From positions 7,047,702 through 7,111,701 of the forward strand of contig NC_061136.1 of assembly GCF_905220365.1 (NCBI RefSeq): 64,000 nt of DNA, written 5' to 3'. Every line of letters begins with the position of its first letter. Position 1 is the stretch's first letter. Positions 1 to 12,122 of this stretch are shown here, in pieces. The translations under genes were made by a program, and so were the position numbers. The stretch comes from Vanessa cardui (lineage: Eukaryota; Arthropoda; Insecta; Lepidoptera; Nymphalidae). The notes beneath the pieces are model-generated. The model was given only the letters and a program-made list of their open reading frames with translations, was not told the origin of the DNA and searched no databases.

Positions 1-227
1 ATGTATGTATCTTTCTATATTTAAAGCGGATGAAAATATTGTTTGATGGACCATATTTTAGAATTTGTAACATCGTGAAATATTTTTATTGAGGCCATAA
101 AATTATTTTAAAAATAAAGCCATTTTAACGTACATTCTTTTGAGCTATGGCTTTCGTAATCCGCAGGTATGGCAATGACAAAAAACGGGATTAGTACACT
201 GACTGATGGTGTATTTACGGTGACATG

Positions 228-315
228 GGATATTTCCCACTACTGGGCGGGGCCTATTTTCCTATCTGGGGATTAGGTTTCATTTTACTCCACTACGCTG
301 TTTGACGGGTAGTTT
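228..315 (-). mobile_element. Metulj-like SINE 3' fragment
   Basis: Diverged reverse copy: TTTCCCACTACTGGGCGGGG, then a match to the AGGTTTGGA-CATATTCCACCACGCTG block of the better copies. Confidence 0.55.
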
Positions 316-874
316 GAAAGGCTTATGTAAATAAATGTTAATTGTGTATATGACGATAATTACGTTCAATTTGATAAAAAACGTGCAATCGGTCAAGTGT
401 CCCTTCACACACTAGATACATTTACATTACACAGCACATGTATTTTTCTTTGTCATAGATTTAATTCAAGCATTATAAATTTTTAGCTTTACTGTAATAT
501 GATTTTAGAATGTTACTTTTCCTATACCGATTTATTTATTTTAAAGGAGCTATTTCTCGTTCTTTTTAATTACTTAGAGTGTAGTCAATATAACTTACTT
601 AACAAACGTTTTCCGTAATTTATTTAACACTTATAATGGTTATATTATGTAATAGCATACATTATTTGATACTAAATCGTAGTTCCATTAAAAATATTTA
701 ATTTTACATCTTATCATAGTCTCTAACAAGTGCTTTTGAATAAAGGTTTTATAATATTAAGACGTAGAATATTAAACGAGGTAGCTCTCTACTCAGAATG
801 TAGTTTCTATAATAATCGGAAAGAAACTCAGTAGTTATATTTTTAAGCGCATTATACATCTAATAATCGGGGAT

Positions 875-1144
875 AGTACGACACAACTTAGATGTAGCAT
901 TGGCAAAATTTGTAAAACCGATCACATCTGAATTAAGTACGCTCTCCCAAATTATGAAAATAGTATATTTCTTATATGAATATCATCTTTACACAAATTT
1001 AATAATCTGTAATATTATAGGACCTAATATTCGTCAATATACATGCACTTGCTTTCTCGGGTTGAACTTATTTATTGGTTGTATAAATCGATAATAATCG
1101 GTTTTATTGAATTTGCCGATGCTACATCTAAGTTGTGTCGTACT
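875..1144. mobile_element. 270-bp TA-flanked MITE
   Basis: Inverted ends: 875-900 reads AGTACGACACAACTTAGATG then TAGCAT, and 1119-1144 is its exact complement. With mismatches the arms extend about 20 bp further inward (GGCAAA, AAAACCGAT). TA dinucleotides lie at both ends, consistent with a Tc1/mariner-like target. The interior is A+T-rich. The short open frame 900-1094 runs through the element and is not a gene. Confidence 0.85.
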
Positions 1145-1610
1145 GTACAATCATAATTCGGAAAATTCATGCTTTATTGTCACTATCTGAAATTCGACAC
1201 ACAATTATAAAAAATATAATTAGCACATTTAATAAAATCAGCTTTAACGTATTAAAGGATTACACAAAGTTAACAATAGACTAAGTAAGAAAAAAAAAAT
1301 GCCGACTAAAAGAATTATATAAAAGTTAAACGAGGCGTGAACTCATTGCATTAAGCAGACAGGGTTTCACCGACACTTAATTAAGTATTCCCCCCATCCA
1401 CCCCTCAGTCACAACAAAAGATTCCACGGGCATCTGATATCGCTGTCTTCATTAAAATTAATTTAATTTTTAATATCTCGTACAAGGCGTCTGTACGCGG
1501 AACACGTTTGCTTCATTTGTCGCAGCTCGATTTTAATTTTAATATCGGAGAACGGAATTCATTCACGTTTTATTAAGTTTCAATTAGTCTTCAGGTGGTT
1601 TTGTAGAATA

Positions 1611-1868
1611 CTAGCGACCCGCCCCGGCTTCGCAAGGTTGCAATACTGATACTAAATATACTACAGAATTTGTTTACTTACGACATCACATTAGACATCA
1701 AATTACATTTCTTTACTATATTGTCCATGTATTAGATACAAAAATCCTCTCTCAAACCACTCTATCTATTAAAAAAACCGCATCTAGATCTGTTGCGTAA
1801 TTTTAAAGATTTGGGTATACTTAAGAATATAGGGACAGAGAAAGCGATTTTTATACTGTGTAGTGATA
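1611..1868 (+). mobile_element. RTE-like LINE tail repeat, copy 1
   Basis: Starts CTAGCGACCCGCCCCGGCTT and ends with TAGGGACAGAGAAAGCGA and TGTGTAGTGAT. The same order of blocks recurs at 17113-17765 and 20781-20930. I assign it to a non-LTR tail by resemblance only. Confidence 0.6.
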
Positions 1869-2191
1869 CTCGCTTTGCAGATGTGTGATAGGTAATTATT
1901 AATAGTTTTATTAACAGGTGCACGCACACATGCGCAAAAATTATCTTTTAAATAAATTAAAATGTCTTTATTATCAAAGACTAACCCATATCTCGCTGTC
2001 TTCTTTTTTCCAGGATAATACAATAGTATCTAGTATACTTTAAGGAACTTATTGTTAAGTGAAATATCTTGTAATTGCTTTTTTGGAGACAATAAGATTG
2101 TTATATTGGTGTTGATAAAATGTAGCGATTAACTGTTAACAGAATTAATTAATAAGCCGTTACTTTTGATTGTCGTGTATTGATATGCTGT

Positions 2192-2492
2192 TTCATTTTA
2201 TTTTATTTTTATGGTATAGGTTGGCGGACGAGCATATGGACCACCTGGTGGTAAGTGGTCACCATCACCCATAGACAATGACGCTGTAAGAAATATTAAC
2301 TATTCTTTACATCGGCAATGTGCCACCAACCTTGGGAACTAAGATGATATGTCCCTTGTGCCTGTAGTCACACTGGCTCACTCACCCTTCAAACCGGGAC
2401 ACAACAATACTGAGTACTGTTATTTGGCGGAAGAATAACTGATGAGTGGGTGGTATCTACTCAGACGGGCTAGCACAAAGCTCTACCACCAA
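2192..2492 (-). repeat. A-tailed 300-bp repeat, near-complete reverse copy
   Basis: Reverse copy with the T-rich end at 2192-2212, then GGTTGGCGGACGAGCATATG, CACCATCACCCATAGACAAT, CCACCAACCTTGGGAACTAA and GTGGGTGGTA blocks in order, as in 44231-44545 and 58884-59164. No tRNA-like promoter is evident. Confidence 0.85.
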
Positions 2493-2699
2493 GAAATATA
2501 AATATATTCATTTTGAATAGAATAATTTCACAGTATTCTCATAATATAAGTTGTTTTTAACAGTTACATTTAACGTTCTAAACTTTATATCACCTGTCAT
2601 TTAATATTAACATTTATCGAATCAATTAAACCTTATGTATTTATCTTTAACATATAATTTTTTATTGTATTTACATATTATTATATAATAGATAATGAA

Positions 2700-2900
2700 A
2701 ATACGTACCGCAATTAACCTCGAGATCCTAATCAAAGGTCGCGAGTTCAAACAGCCAAGCACCTCTGAGTTTTTATGAAGTGTGTTTTTTAATTCATTTC
2801 GTAATCGTTGTGGAAGGTCTGAATGAAGAGATAAACTGAGTTTAGGAAATTGTGCCACATGTGTATTCATCATAAAAACCTTCTGGTAAAGAGGAAAGCA
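2700..2900 (+). mobile_element. Metulj-like SINE, diverged
   Basis: Contains a box-B-like GCGAGTTCAAAC, CCAAGCACC and GCCACATGTGTATTC in the same order as in the better copies at 29255 and 46033. Confidence 0.65.
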
Positions 2901-2935
2901 TTGCTTGGTCCCGCAGATCCTTTATTTATTTTTAC

Positions 2936-3110
2936 TAGTTATCGCCCGTGGCTACGCTCGCGTTTTAGGGGATTGGTTGTCATTTGTTAGGCAAAAGAAG
3001 TAGCCTATGTTATTCCTTGGAGTTACTATGTACTTCATAGCAGATTTCGTCAAATTCGGTTCATTGCTTTGGAAGTTAAAGAGATACAGACAGATAAACA
3101 TTTATGATAT
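2936..3110 (+). mobile_element. RTE-like LINE 3' tail
   Basis: TAGTTATCGCCCGTGGCTAC opens the copy and GAGATACAGACAGATAAAC closes it. This layout is common in insect RTE-type tails; compare 25828-26015. Confidence 0.55.
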
Positions 3111-3179
3111 TAGTATAGATTTTTTAAGGCATAATAGAAATTTTTCTATTTATTTAATCAATTACTAATGTTCCTATTC

Positions 3180-3300
3180 ACCCCTCCTTTTAATCTTATC
3201 ACTTGTGATAAGGGACGAAAATAGCCCATGGGGTCAGGATCGATCCTATGACTTTTCACATCGTGGGCAGTAAACCATTGCGCCATTGGCGCTTAAAATT
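3180..3300 (-). mobile_element. tRNA-like SINE head fragment
   Basis: On the minus strand: GCGCAATGGTTTACTGCCCA, resembling box A, then a GATCGATCC box-B-like run. It does not fold as a full tRNA. Confidence 0.4.
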
Positions 3301-3309
3301 TGTTGGTTG

Positions 3310-6300
3310 ATAATTATTTATGTTTTACGTTTTTCTGTCAATGTCAATTTTACATCCCACTGAATATAGTGAAAGGGTTAAGCGAATTAAAAAGTATAGC
3401 ATTATTCGCCCCAAGCCATAACAATACTAACAATACATCCAACCCGGTCGAAATGTACCAATTCTATCGGAAAATCCATTCGGAGTCCAGTCGTGCGCAA
3501 AAATTATGACATCAAGGCAAATTATTGAAGCGGGGAATCGAAATTGTGTCCTGTCCGTACTAGACATACTGCGCAGACGTGAAATAATGGAAGCAATTAA
3601 TGCTCCCGATGTTTATAAGTCGACTGAGATCGGATATGAAAATGTTATTCGATTTTCGTACTTTCTAGTGAAACACAGATTCAGGTATAAAATTTATCTT
3701 TAACGATATCTTATATTATATATAGTAATATAATTGTTTATAGAACTTTGTCAATGTACATGTAATTAGAATCATCGTGCTTATTTTAATCAGAGGGGCT
3801 GAAAGATAAAAACGTTGTGAATATGGATGTTTGAGCTTTCACCAATTCTGTATGGGCTTCGTTACGCGCAACATAATGAAATTTATTTGGCATGACTGCT
3901 CGTAAACCATGTAGTTTAATGCGTCATGGGGCTTATTATGAAAATGAGATCTTTCGGCTTCCACACAATAAAATGTTTAAATGACGTTTATAGTCTTTTT
4001 ATCGAATGCAATTTTGTCTTCGTTATTTTAATTTAATTGAAATGTATCTCATAAATATTTCATATATTTCACGTCGTATAATCTATGCTAATACCTTAAT
4101 CGTATCTGCAATATCAGAATTAATTTGCATTATAAAGCAAATTGTGATACAATGATATATTGTAGCTATGAACATCGGTGTTAAGCACACATTAGCAAGT
4201 GAAATTAATAGTGATGTGCACTTAGTAGTGACGAGTCTATTTATCTTTAATGATTATTAATAGTGATGAGTGATTGTAAATGTATGTTAATTAAATAATT
4301 ACATTTAATTATTTAGGTTTTATATATTTTTAAAGTCTTTTTTTTTAAGTGAATTAATGGTGTGGTGAATGGAAAAAATGCTGTCTTTAATAAATAAAAA
4401 TTAAACCTTCATTCGACTAGACAAAACAAAAAAATGCCCCTTCCGTATTATACAGGTGTTTATTTAAAAATACACAATTTTAGGGTGCATTATAAATCAA
4501 AGTAACGAGCGTGCTTTCCGTAAGGTGCCCGTAGCATTAAGCCGCCGTAATATTTTCTCACTTACGACGGAATTTTCTGTCTCCTTATTTATGTTGAGCC
4601 GAGTTTTCTTGAGCAAGCTGTCGTCTCGATCTGTAAGAAACAGGAAATTAAAGCTTAGTTCACGGAGAGTCAAAAATCTTTTACGAGAAATACTATAGAA
4701 ACAGCCCGGACTTGTTTTAAAAAATAACCAATATATTTTTGTTTGCAAGTTTATAGTAGCAAGATTTGATATTGTTTTTTCTTAATATTATTAGTATAGT
4801 TTAAATTTGATAAAAGCAGAGATATTTAAGTTATTTGAATGCGATTATTGATAAGATGTTATTGTTCAGAGCGACTTTACATACATAATGTAATTTTTGT
4901 TCACAATTGAATATTTCTTTTTGTTCGAAAATTATCGAAGTAATTCGTAAGATTTCATTTTATTGAGTTTAAAATGATGTAATTTAAGCGCGTCACGTCA
5001 ATTGTCAGTTAAATTGAATGAAACTTCGAAGCGTTGCTTCTTATATAATAATTTTATGTGCTTAAAACTGTCTTCGAAACTCGCTGCATAATTCTCTATA
5101 AATTTTATATGTATTGTTTAAGTAGGGTTTTCAGCTAGGTATTTCAAAATAAAAAATCTAAATAAAACATAAATGGATGAACACAATTATACATTAATTT
5201 AAATGCAATATCATATCATATATCAAGTCACTTTCTGGTTCCGACTGTACATCGTTAACTAAATCACTCAACTTTTGATGTAGTTTCCACGAATAAAAAG
5301 GGCACTAAAAGGTTTATATACATTTTATATATATGTGTACGATACACTTATAATAACAAAGTTTTTTGTGAAGTAATTTTCTGCATTTCATTATTAATCC
5401 TTGGGCATTTAAAATAGATAAAAATTTAGTTACACGTTTTCTTTTGCCTTCAAATTAATATATTAGAAGATTTACCGTTTCAAAATAATAAAAAAAATAA
5501 TAAACAAATTCCTTGTTAAGCATAATTTGCGTTCTTTTTTTTTGAATAATAAATTGCACCTGTGCGCGGCCGGCTTGGGTAGTAGGTACGTATATATTGT
5601 GTAGGTGTATATAATTATAATTAAGCTTCAAATACAAATAAATTGATATTACACCTCATTGCCACCTCTAATATCTTACTTTCTATATTTTATTTTTAGT
5701 TTTATTGGCTATAATAAAGAGTATTTGTATTGTATATGTATTTGTTTTATTAAACAAAAAAATGTACATACAACAGATAATCATAAAAATAGACGATATC
5801 ATTTCCTTTCTTTTAAGACGAGTAATATTTCAATGGCCATAAAAAATACGTTGTATTTTTCATCATATACATGGTACGGAGTTTAAATTTATTTTATCTT
5901 TCGAGAACGATGCTAGCAAGTTTGTAAAACAACATTTTTCATATTCGTAGCAATTCTTGTAATATCTACATCGGAAATTATTAGTCCATACATTTTAACA
6001 TACGAACAGTAAAACCTTAAACTTATCTACATTTTATACAACAATTCTAATCTCTCTCCTTCTTAAGGTACCGCAAAAGTTTTTATAGACAACTCCGAAG
6101 CCTTTTGCCGGTCTTTGTTCGAGCTCATTTAAAATCAATCGCGGCCATTTTGTTCGAGGATGGGCCGAGACGAGATTTCCGAGAGAATTCTTAATTAAGC
6201 TGGCTGAGTCTTTTCAAGTTAATGGAAGCACCCAAATCCTTAGAAGCGAAGTAAATTCGGTCCGACATCGAATCACGACATCGGAAGAACCGAGATTATC

Positions 6301-6440
6301 ACTCGACAAAGTTTTTAAATTAAGAACGGGAAATAAAAGAATCGTTCTCGCACAATATTCACTTAAAGCTCTCATTATATTTTGAATGATTTTTCTAATA
6401 TAAACGATTTGTAATGAAGTTATAATGTACTTCATACAAC
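3310..6440. other. Gene-free A+T-rich stretch
   Basis: Only short open frames without domains (for example 4497-4748 minus, 83 codons). No repeat of this window's families was recognised. Short tandem AATAGTGATG motifs occur near 4207-4270. Confidence 0.5.
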
Positions 6441-6449
6441 AGTTTGTCG

Positions 6450-6800
6450 GTAAATAATACTCCGGCGACCGAGTCATGTTGTTTTCAAGGGTACGTCACT
6501 CCGAGGTTACAGGTTCGAATCCCGGGCTTCGTCATAATTTGTTTTTTTACGCGTTATTCATAAATTGTCAAAAATATTATTTTTTAATAATATAATTATA
6601 GATATCATAAAGACACGTGGGTCAGTGCCTTCAAATTGTGAATCATAACTGAAGATTACGGGTTTATCCCCGGGCTAGAATTGTTTTTTGTGCAAATTTT
6701 GTGCACCATGCGGTACCGGAAAACATTACGAGATGAATACATTTACAAATACACGCGAGGCAGCGTGGCTGAATAAGTTAAAAGCCGTAACCAAAAGAGA
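6450..6800 (+). mobile_element. Old tRNA-derived SINE heads
   Basis: Three box-B-like runs: GGTTCGAATCCCGGGCTTCG near 6512, GGGTTTATCCCCGGGCTAG near 6660, and a box-A-like GCGTGGCTGAATAAGTTAAA near 6770. None forms a complete cloverleaf, so these look like decayed SINEs and not tRNA genes. Confidence 0.45.
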
Positions 6801-7299
6801 TTTTTAATTATCCAACACTGGAAAACTCTTATTTTACGTTATTATGTAAGTAATAATTATTTATAAAAAAAATGTATTCAAAGAACTCATATTACATAAC
6901 TTTCGTCAGAAATAGTCTACATTTTACGTGTTTGGGCATAAATGCTACGCCCTCGCCTGCTTCATTAATGGATGCTTAATTACACTTTGTTCCACTAATA
7001 TTGGTCTTTTGTTGTACGTTACGAAGTGTCTATTGTAACATAGTTTGTGTTTGTTTTGTGTGTATTTTAGAATTAAGAGTTTAATTACTTTGATAAATTG
7101 TTTTGTTATACCGCTTAATTATTTTTTAGACTCGAGTGGTATTTAATTAATTATATTTTGTTACTGATATTTTATATCCATTTTTAGTATACCAATAATA
7201 ATTGGTAAATATAATTATATCATTATGTTTTTCATTGTTAAGAAGTGTTCATTTTGTAGAAATTATTTATTTTAATGTCTAAATATAAATAACTTTGAT

Positions 7300-7400
7300 T
7301 TATACTAATATTATAAATGCGAAAGTAACTCAGTCAGTCTGTTCATCTTTCGCCATACCACTAATCGGAATTCAATGAAACGTAGTATTAAGGAAGCCTT
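7300..7400. repeat. Common lepidopteran repeat fragment
   Basis: TACTAATATTATAAATGCGA then AAGTAACTCAGTCAGTCTGT, a start seen in many lepidopteran transposon fragments. Family not assigned. Confidence 0.45.
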
Positions 7401-7405
7401 AACTC

Positions 7406-7560
7406 TAAAGTCAAAGTCAAAAATCTTTATTTAACATAGAAGTGTTACACGTGCTTATCGATAGTCTAAAATCTACCACCGGTTCGAGAATTAACACCGA
7501 CCTGAGAAGAACCGGCAAAACATCAGCGGTTTTTATTTAATGTCATTTTTTTCAACTATC
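7406..7560 (-). mobile_element. LINE 3' tail fragment
   Basis: Reverse copy: a TCAAAGTCAAAAATCTTTAT tail, then ACCACCGGTTCGAG and AGAAGAACCGGCAA, the same blocks as the CR1-like tails at 17306 and 22648 but a different tail repeat. Confidence 0.6.
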
Positions 7561-7647
7561 GATTTTATACAATAAGAATAAATATATGTTATTTGAAACA
7601 GCCTGAAGGCGATCACCACAACGTGCGGAATCAACTAAGAAGTCATT

Positions 7648-7897
7648 AGTTTTGTAATAAATATAAATAAATATGAGACAACATCACATACATTACTCTG
7701 ATCCCAATGTAAGTAGCTGAAGCACTTGTGTTATGGAAATCAGAAGTAACGACGGTACCACAGACACTCAGACCCAAGACAACATAGAAAACTAACTGAA
7801 TCTACATCGACATCGGCCGGGAATCGAACCCGGGACCTCAGAGTGGCGTATCCATGAAAACCGGTATACACATCCCTCGACCATGGAGGTCGTCGAA
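7648..7897 (-). mobile_element. Nearly complete tRNA-derived SINE
   Basis: On the minus strand it starts with a tRNA-like head: box A near CATGGTCGAGGGATG, then box B GGTTCGATTCCCGGCC at about 7820. The body follows and it ends in an ATTTATTTATATTTATT tail. I recognise it as a common lepidopteran SINE; the family name is not recalled. Confidence 0.7.
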
Positions 7898-7899
7898 TA

Positions 7900-10800
7900 T
7901 CTTTTAAGTTTTATAATTGAATATTTTTAAACGTTAGGATCCTGGTTTTTATTTTTACGATTACATGACTAAAGCTCGTCAATCGCAAGCCAGGGCTACA
8001 ACTAGTACAGCTATAACAATATTCTGAAGAATTGATAAAATGGTTTTCTTTAAAAATACATTTACCTATACAAAACTTGCTTTTAATCAAAACAAATATT
8101 GGAAACATTCACCTTAAATTTGAACGCAACCATTCATTCCCTTTATGAAACAAAGTATGGAAAATCCTCAAATGGTCATTTATCACTGTGGTATAATAAC
8201 AATACTGCCTGCTTCTATTTAGGAAATTCGATAGAACGAAATTTAACCCAAAGGTATGGAAAGACAAAGCTTTCAAAACACAATAGCGCTAGATTACAAT
8301 ACTCCTAACAGCTTAAATGCTTTTACCATAAAGAGCAATAAAAGTCATTCATTTGTACGTTTGAAACAGGTGTGCCGGATGTCTGTGTGGATTTTTAACA
8401 ATGTCCAAATTTTGTCTTCCGTCTGCGGACGAACTTTATACATATTTATACTATAATCAGACCTTTATCATTGTATTGTTTTTTTAGACGTGATAGACAT
8501 TGTTTTCGATGGACAGGAACGAATTGCTGGTTTGATATTATTTATAACTAGTTCCGGACCGTTTAAGGGCAGGTGTTGGCTACCCAGGTGATAGGTGCCC
8601 TTTACTGTACCATTGTAATATTCGATTTAGTAGTGAAAGGGTAAAAGAAATATCAATCTCACTTTCAAAAACTACCTAACTTACATGTTTGATATATAAA
8701 TAAGAATAACTTAGTGATTACAGAATCCCTTTGCAATTGACTCAATAAATTTAATTTAAGAAAGTTCGAGTGTAAAGACGTTTTATATAGAATTTTATGC
8801 AGTACATTAATCACTAGCTGTTCCAATGCAATAGTACTGTCCAATTAATAAATTCAACTAATAAAGGTATTCTATGTATTTTACAAAAAAAATTGCCTTC
8901 AAAACAAAATTAATCGAAATGCGTTTAGCCGTTTTAGTACGAAAAAGTTTCAGAATAACGTTACAGTGTAATCCCTCAGGAATCGTGGTTTTCCGGGATA
9001 AAATGTATCGAATGTCACTCGTCGATCCCTAACCTGTCCATGCAAAAAACAGGTCGATCCGTTGGGCTGTTGTTGCGCAAAAGAAATACAGACAAACAAC
9101 ACACATTCGTGTTATTAAAGTTGCGTATTTTTTTTTTTAATAATCAAATGGAAATCAAATATTTGCATGAAACTTACACTACCTGTGCTATGTACAAATA
9201 CCACATTGTTAGATATATGTATTATGTATGTTATCTTTTATTTCAGGAAATGTGAGACAATATAAGGCTGATTCTCATACTATTGTTCATAATAAAAACT
9301 TTTCTGTATCAATATTGGTAACACTTTAAAATGTCGATTTAAAAATACTTCTAGGGTACCATACTTTTTGGCCCAATTTTATTGAGAATCGAATAGAGTG
9401 TGCTTCATATGTTTTTATTAATATTTACATATAATTGTCATTATTTTTACACAGTAATAAACATATAATAGGGAAATTAGAGAAACATTGAGATTATTTG
9501 GGATGCGTCAACTAGGCTTTCTAATTATTTTCAATACAAAAATATCAACAAAGAACTATTAAGTACATAGTCAGTTCATCGTGACGGAAAAAAATACCGG
9601 ATTGACCCTGTAAAAATGTGTAGGGGTTTTTCTTAAATAACGCCCGGAAATTAAAATAAAGTGTCCCTGGCCTATCTCTTGCTAGTTATAGTATAGAGCA
9701 AAATTTTAACAACACCTTTGATTTCGATATTGGATATCTTGTAGAAATAGTCCAGGATAACATTAATAAAAAACTATTATTAATTGCTGTCTAAAGCTAC
9801 CTCAAAGGTAACTTTGCTATCTTGGGTGATTTATGAGCACCATACAAGCTAAACGTATTGTAGTTCATTTAAAATGCTTAAAGTTTCATTCTACCCAATT
9901 ATTATTTGCACATTACGAGAACAAGGCTGTATAATGGTTTTCTAGATTTATTAGCTCGTCGAGGGCGCGTTCTGTATATAATTTTACTTGACCACAAATA
10001 TCTTAACGAGGGCGAACCCTTCTGCAGATAGTTACAATGATTGACTAACAATTTGTCTTAACTCGAGTGTTCCTTTAAAGTTAAGCCGATACAAATGTGC
10101 GGTTGACACTGCTAAATGACCTCTCTTACTTAAATAATGCCTGAATCTTTGTGCGTGATCCCATTGGGCCTTATCCGTCAAATAAATCGGTACGAATTCA
10201 TTTTGAATAAGTTTTATTGTTTTTTTCTAAATGAAATATTATTATTAGTTGGGCTTGGTGAGATGAAATTTTTCATATGTATGTAATGTAAATATGTATG
10301 TAAAACAACTTTTTCAATTGTACTTTTGTATTCCTATATAATTTTAAATTTTTCCATTTAATTACAAAATATATTAAATTTAATTAGCAGTCTAAGAATG
10401 TAATGTACGCACAAGAGGCGTACATTTTCAAATATAAAAAAATAAAAATATGAATTCGATCTTTAATTTTTAAGACTCCAATAAAATTATCCATAACACA
10501 CACAAGGGACAAAATAATTGAAATAAAAAAACACTTATGATAAAATCCATTTAGTCACGGCCAGTATTATGAAAACGAACCAAAACTGTCTGAAATTATA
10601 CCAAACAATGCTATAATACCGCATATTTGTCAATTGTACACCGCACAAGATAACGGATTCAAACTAATAAGTTATGTTAACAATGTTTATTAATGATAAA
10701 GTTAGTGAGAAAATACAATGGAAGTATTTCAACGTCGAAATCTGTGAAGTTTTGTGTTTTATGTTGTATGTCGTTCTAAATAACGATTTGTGTTCTGAAA

Positions 10801-10935
10801 ACATACACATACCGATGAGTTGTACCTTTGAATTACAACTTTAAAATGAGTTGCTTTTTAATATTATTTTTAACATGCTTAAATTCACTCAAGTATACTC
10901 AAATTTTATTTCATATCTAATTTGTTGATTGTTTT
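7900..10935. other. Gene-free A+T-rich stretch
   Basis: Short open frames only (8099-8308, 8256-8456, 9040-9255). A degraded LINE-like tail may lie at about 8900-9120 (GTTTAGCCGTTTTAG, later AGACAAACAACACAC). Nothing else recognised. Confidence 0.45.
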
Positions 10936-10937
10936 TA

Positions 10938-11092
10938 CTAACATGGCTGTATTTTTAAATGTCGAACATGAGTAACTACTGAGTTTCTTGATGGTTCTTC
11001 CCTTAAGAATTTTCTTTCCGAATCGGTGGTCACTTAATATAGTTGTTAAATGACGATGCGAAGGTGCTTGTAAAAGCCGGCTTCAATAATAG
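10938..11092 (+). mobile_element. CR1-like LINE 3' fragment, diverged
   Basis: ACATGGCTGTATTTTTAAAT, GAGTAACTACTGAGTTTCTT, TCTTTCCGAATCGGTGG and GGTGCTTGTAAAAGCC match the plus-orientation copy at 54562 block by block. Confidence 0.65.
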
Positions 11093-11099
11093 TACATTT

Positions 11100-12060
11100 T
11101 GATTTTGGTTAGTATTCTTAATGTCCGATTTAATTATTAATTTAAAAACATAATAAGTATTATATTATTAATAAGCCTCTTTGTATGTATTGTATTATAT
11201 AAACTATAAGGTATTCGATCTATATATAGATATTTGATCTGCTTTACTATTATGTATAACAATATTAATGAGCCTCATAAAGTTATCCTCGCAAATTACT
11301 TGTTTTTTAATTACCTCGTCCCTCAGTTCCGAACGAACGAAAAAAATATATAAGCGATAAAATGTCTGTTGGGTTACTTACCGCGGTATAGTTATGACAC
11401 CAAAATGATATTAAATAAAACACTTCGAAAACCATATTTTACTTGCATAACGAAAAATAATTGCTCAATTTATTAATTAAGTGATAAAAACGGAATCCCT
11501 CTCGATAGTAACTAGGGGGTTAATGTTCCGTAAATATCAATTACGCGGTTCATATTGGGATATTTTGGAGCCAGACGGTAATTGTCCGGACACTATACAG
11601 TCCCCTGATTGCATTGGCGATATACCTAATTTATTTTTATATGCGATATTAGGGGACGTGTAATGATTGTGGTACTATTGCAACGTTATTGCGATTGGTC
11701 TATCATATTATTATATGCCTACCAGTACTGCATGTTTTGAACATAATGTACATTGTAACATTTTCAAGAAACCTCTTTTTTTACATTATAATGTTGGCAA
11801 CATGGAAGTACTTATTTAATTTAAAAAAAGAATGTGTTAAATGATGAGCAAAAATTCAATTTACGTTAACAGTTTTCTACGTGAGTTTTCGTTTAACGGA
11901 GGATTCTTTGTAATTATATCGAGATTTGGTTTATCTTTAATATTGTTTAGAAATAAGTACACTAAAAAATCTTCTAGGGGAAGGTCGTAATAGTACACTA
12001 GCTGTATTTCTTCCGTCAAAGAGAAATCTGATTTCTCGAAGTTCGACCTTGAATAGTATT
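11100..12060. other. Gene-free A+T-rich stretch before the LINE
   Basis: One 60-codon open frame (11481-11663) without recognisable features. No repeats of the known families until the interrupted A-tailed repeat begins at about 12065. Confidence 0.45.
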
Positions 12061-12108
12061 AATTAGTGTTATTACAAGCACATATAATATAATATCATGT
12101 GTCAAATA

Positions 12109-12122
12109 GGCTGGCGGCGCAT
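12109..12122. repeat. Left target-site duplication of the R1-clade LINE
   Basis: GGCTGGCGGCGCAT, identical to 14785-14798. It corresponds to GGTTGGTGGCGCAT in the A-tailed repeat family of this window. Confidence 0.95.

Noticed and set aside
900..1094. 64-codon open frame near the left end
   Set aside because: It runs through the MITE at 875-1144, including one inverted end.
6454..6540. Possible tRNA gene with GGTTCGAATCC
   Set aside because: The 5' and 3' ends do not pair into an acceptor stem; it looks like a decayed SINE head.
12097..12122. ATG at 12097 as the start of the LINE protein
   Set aside because: It lies in the target DNA left of the duplication; the LINE is 5'-truncated.
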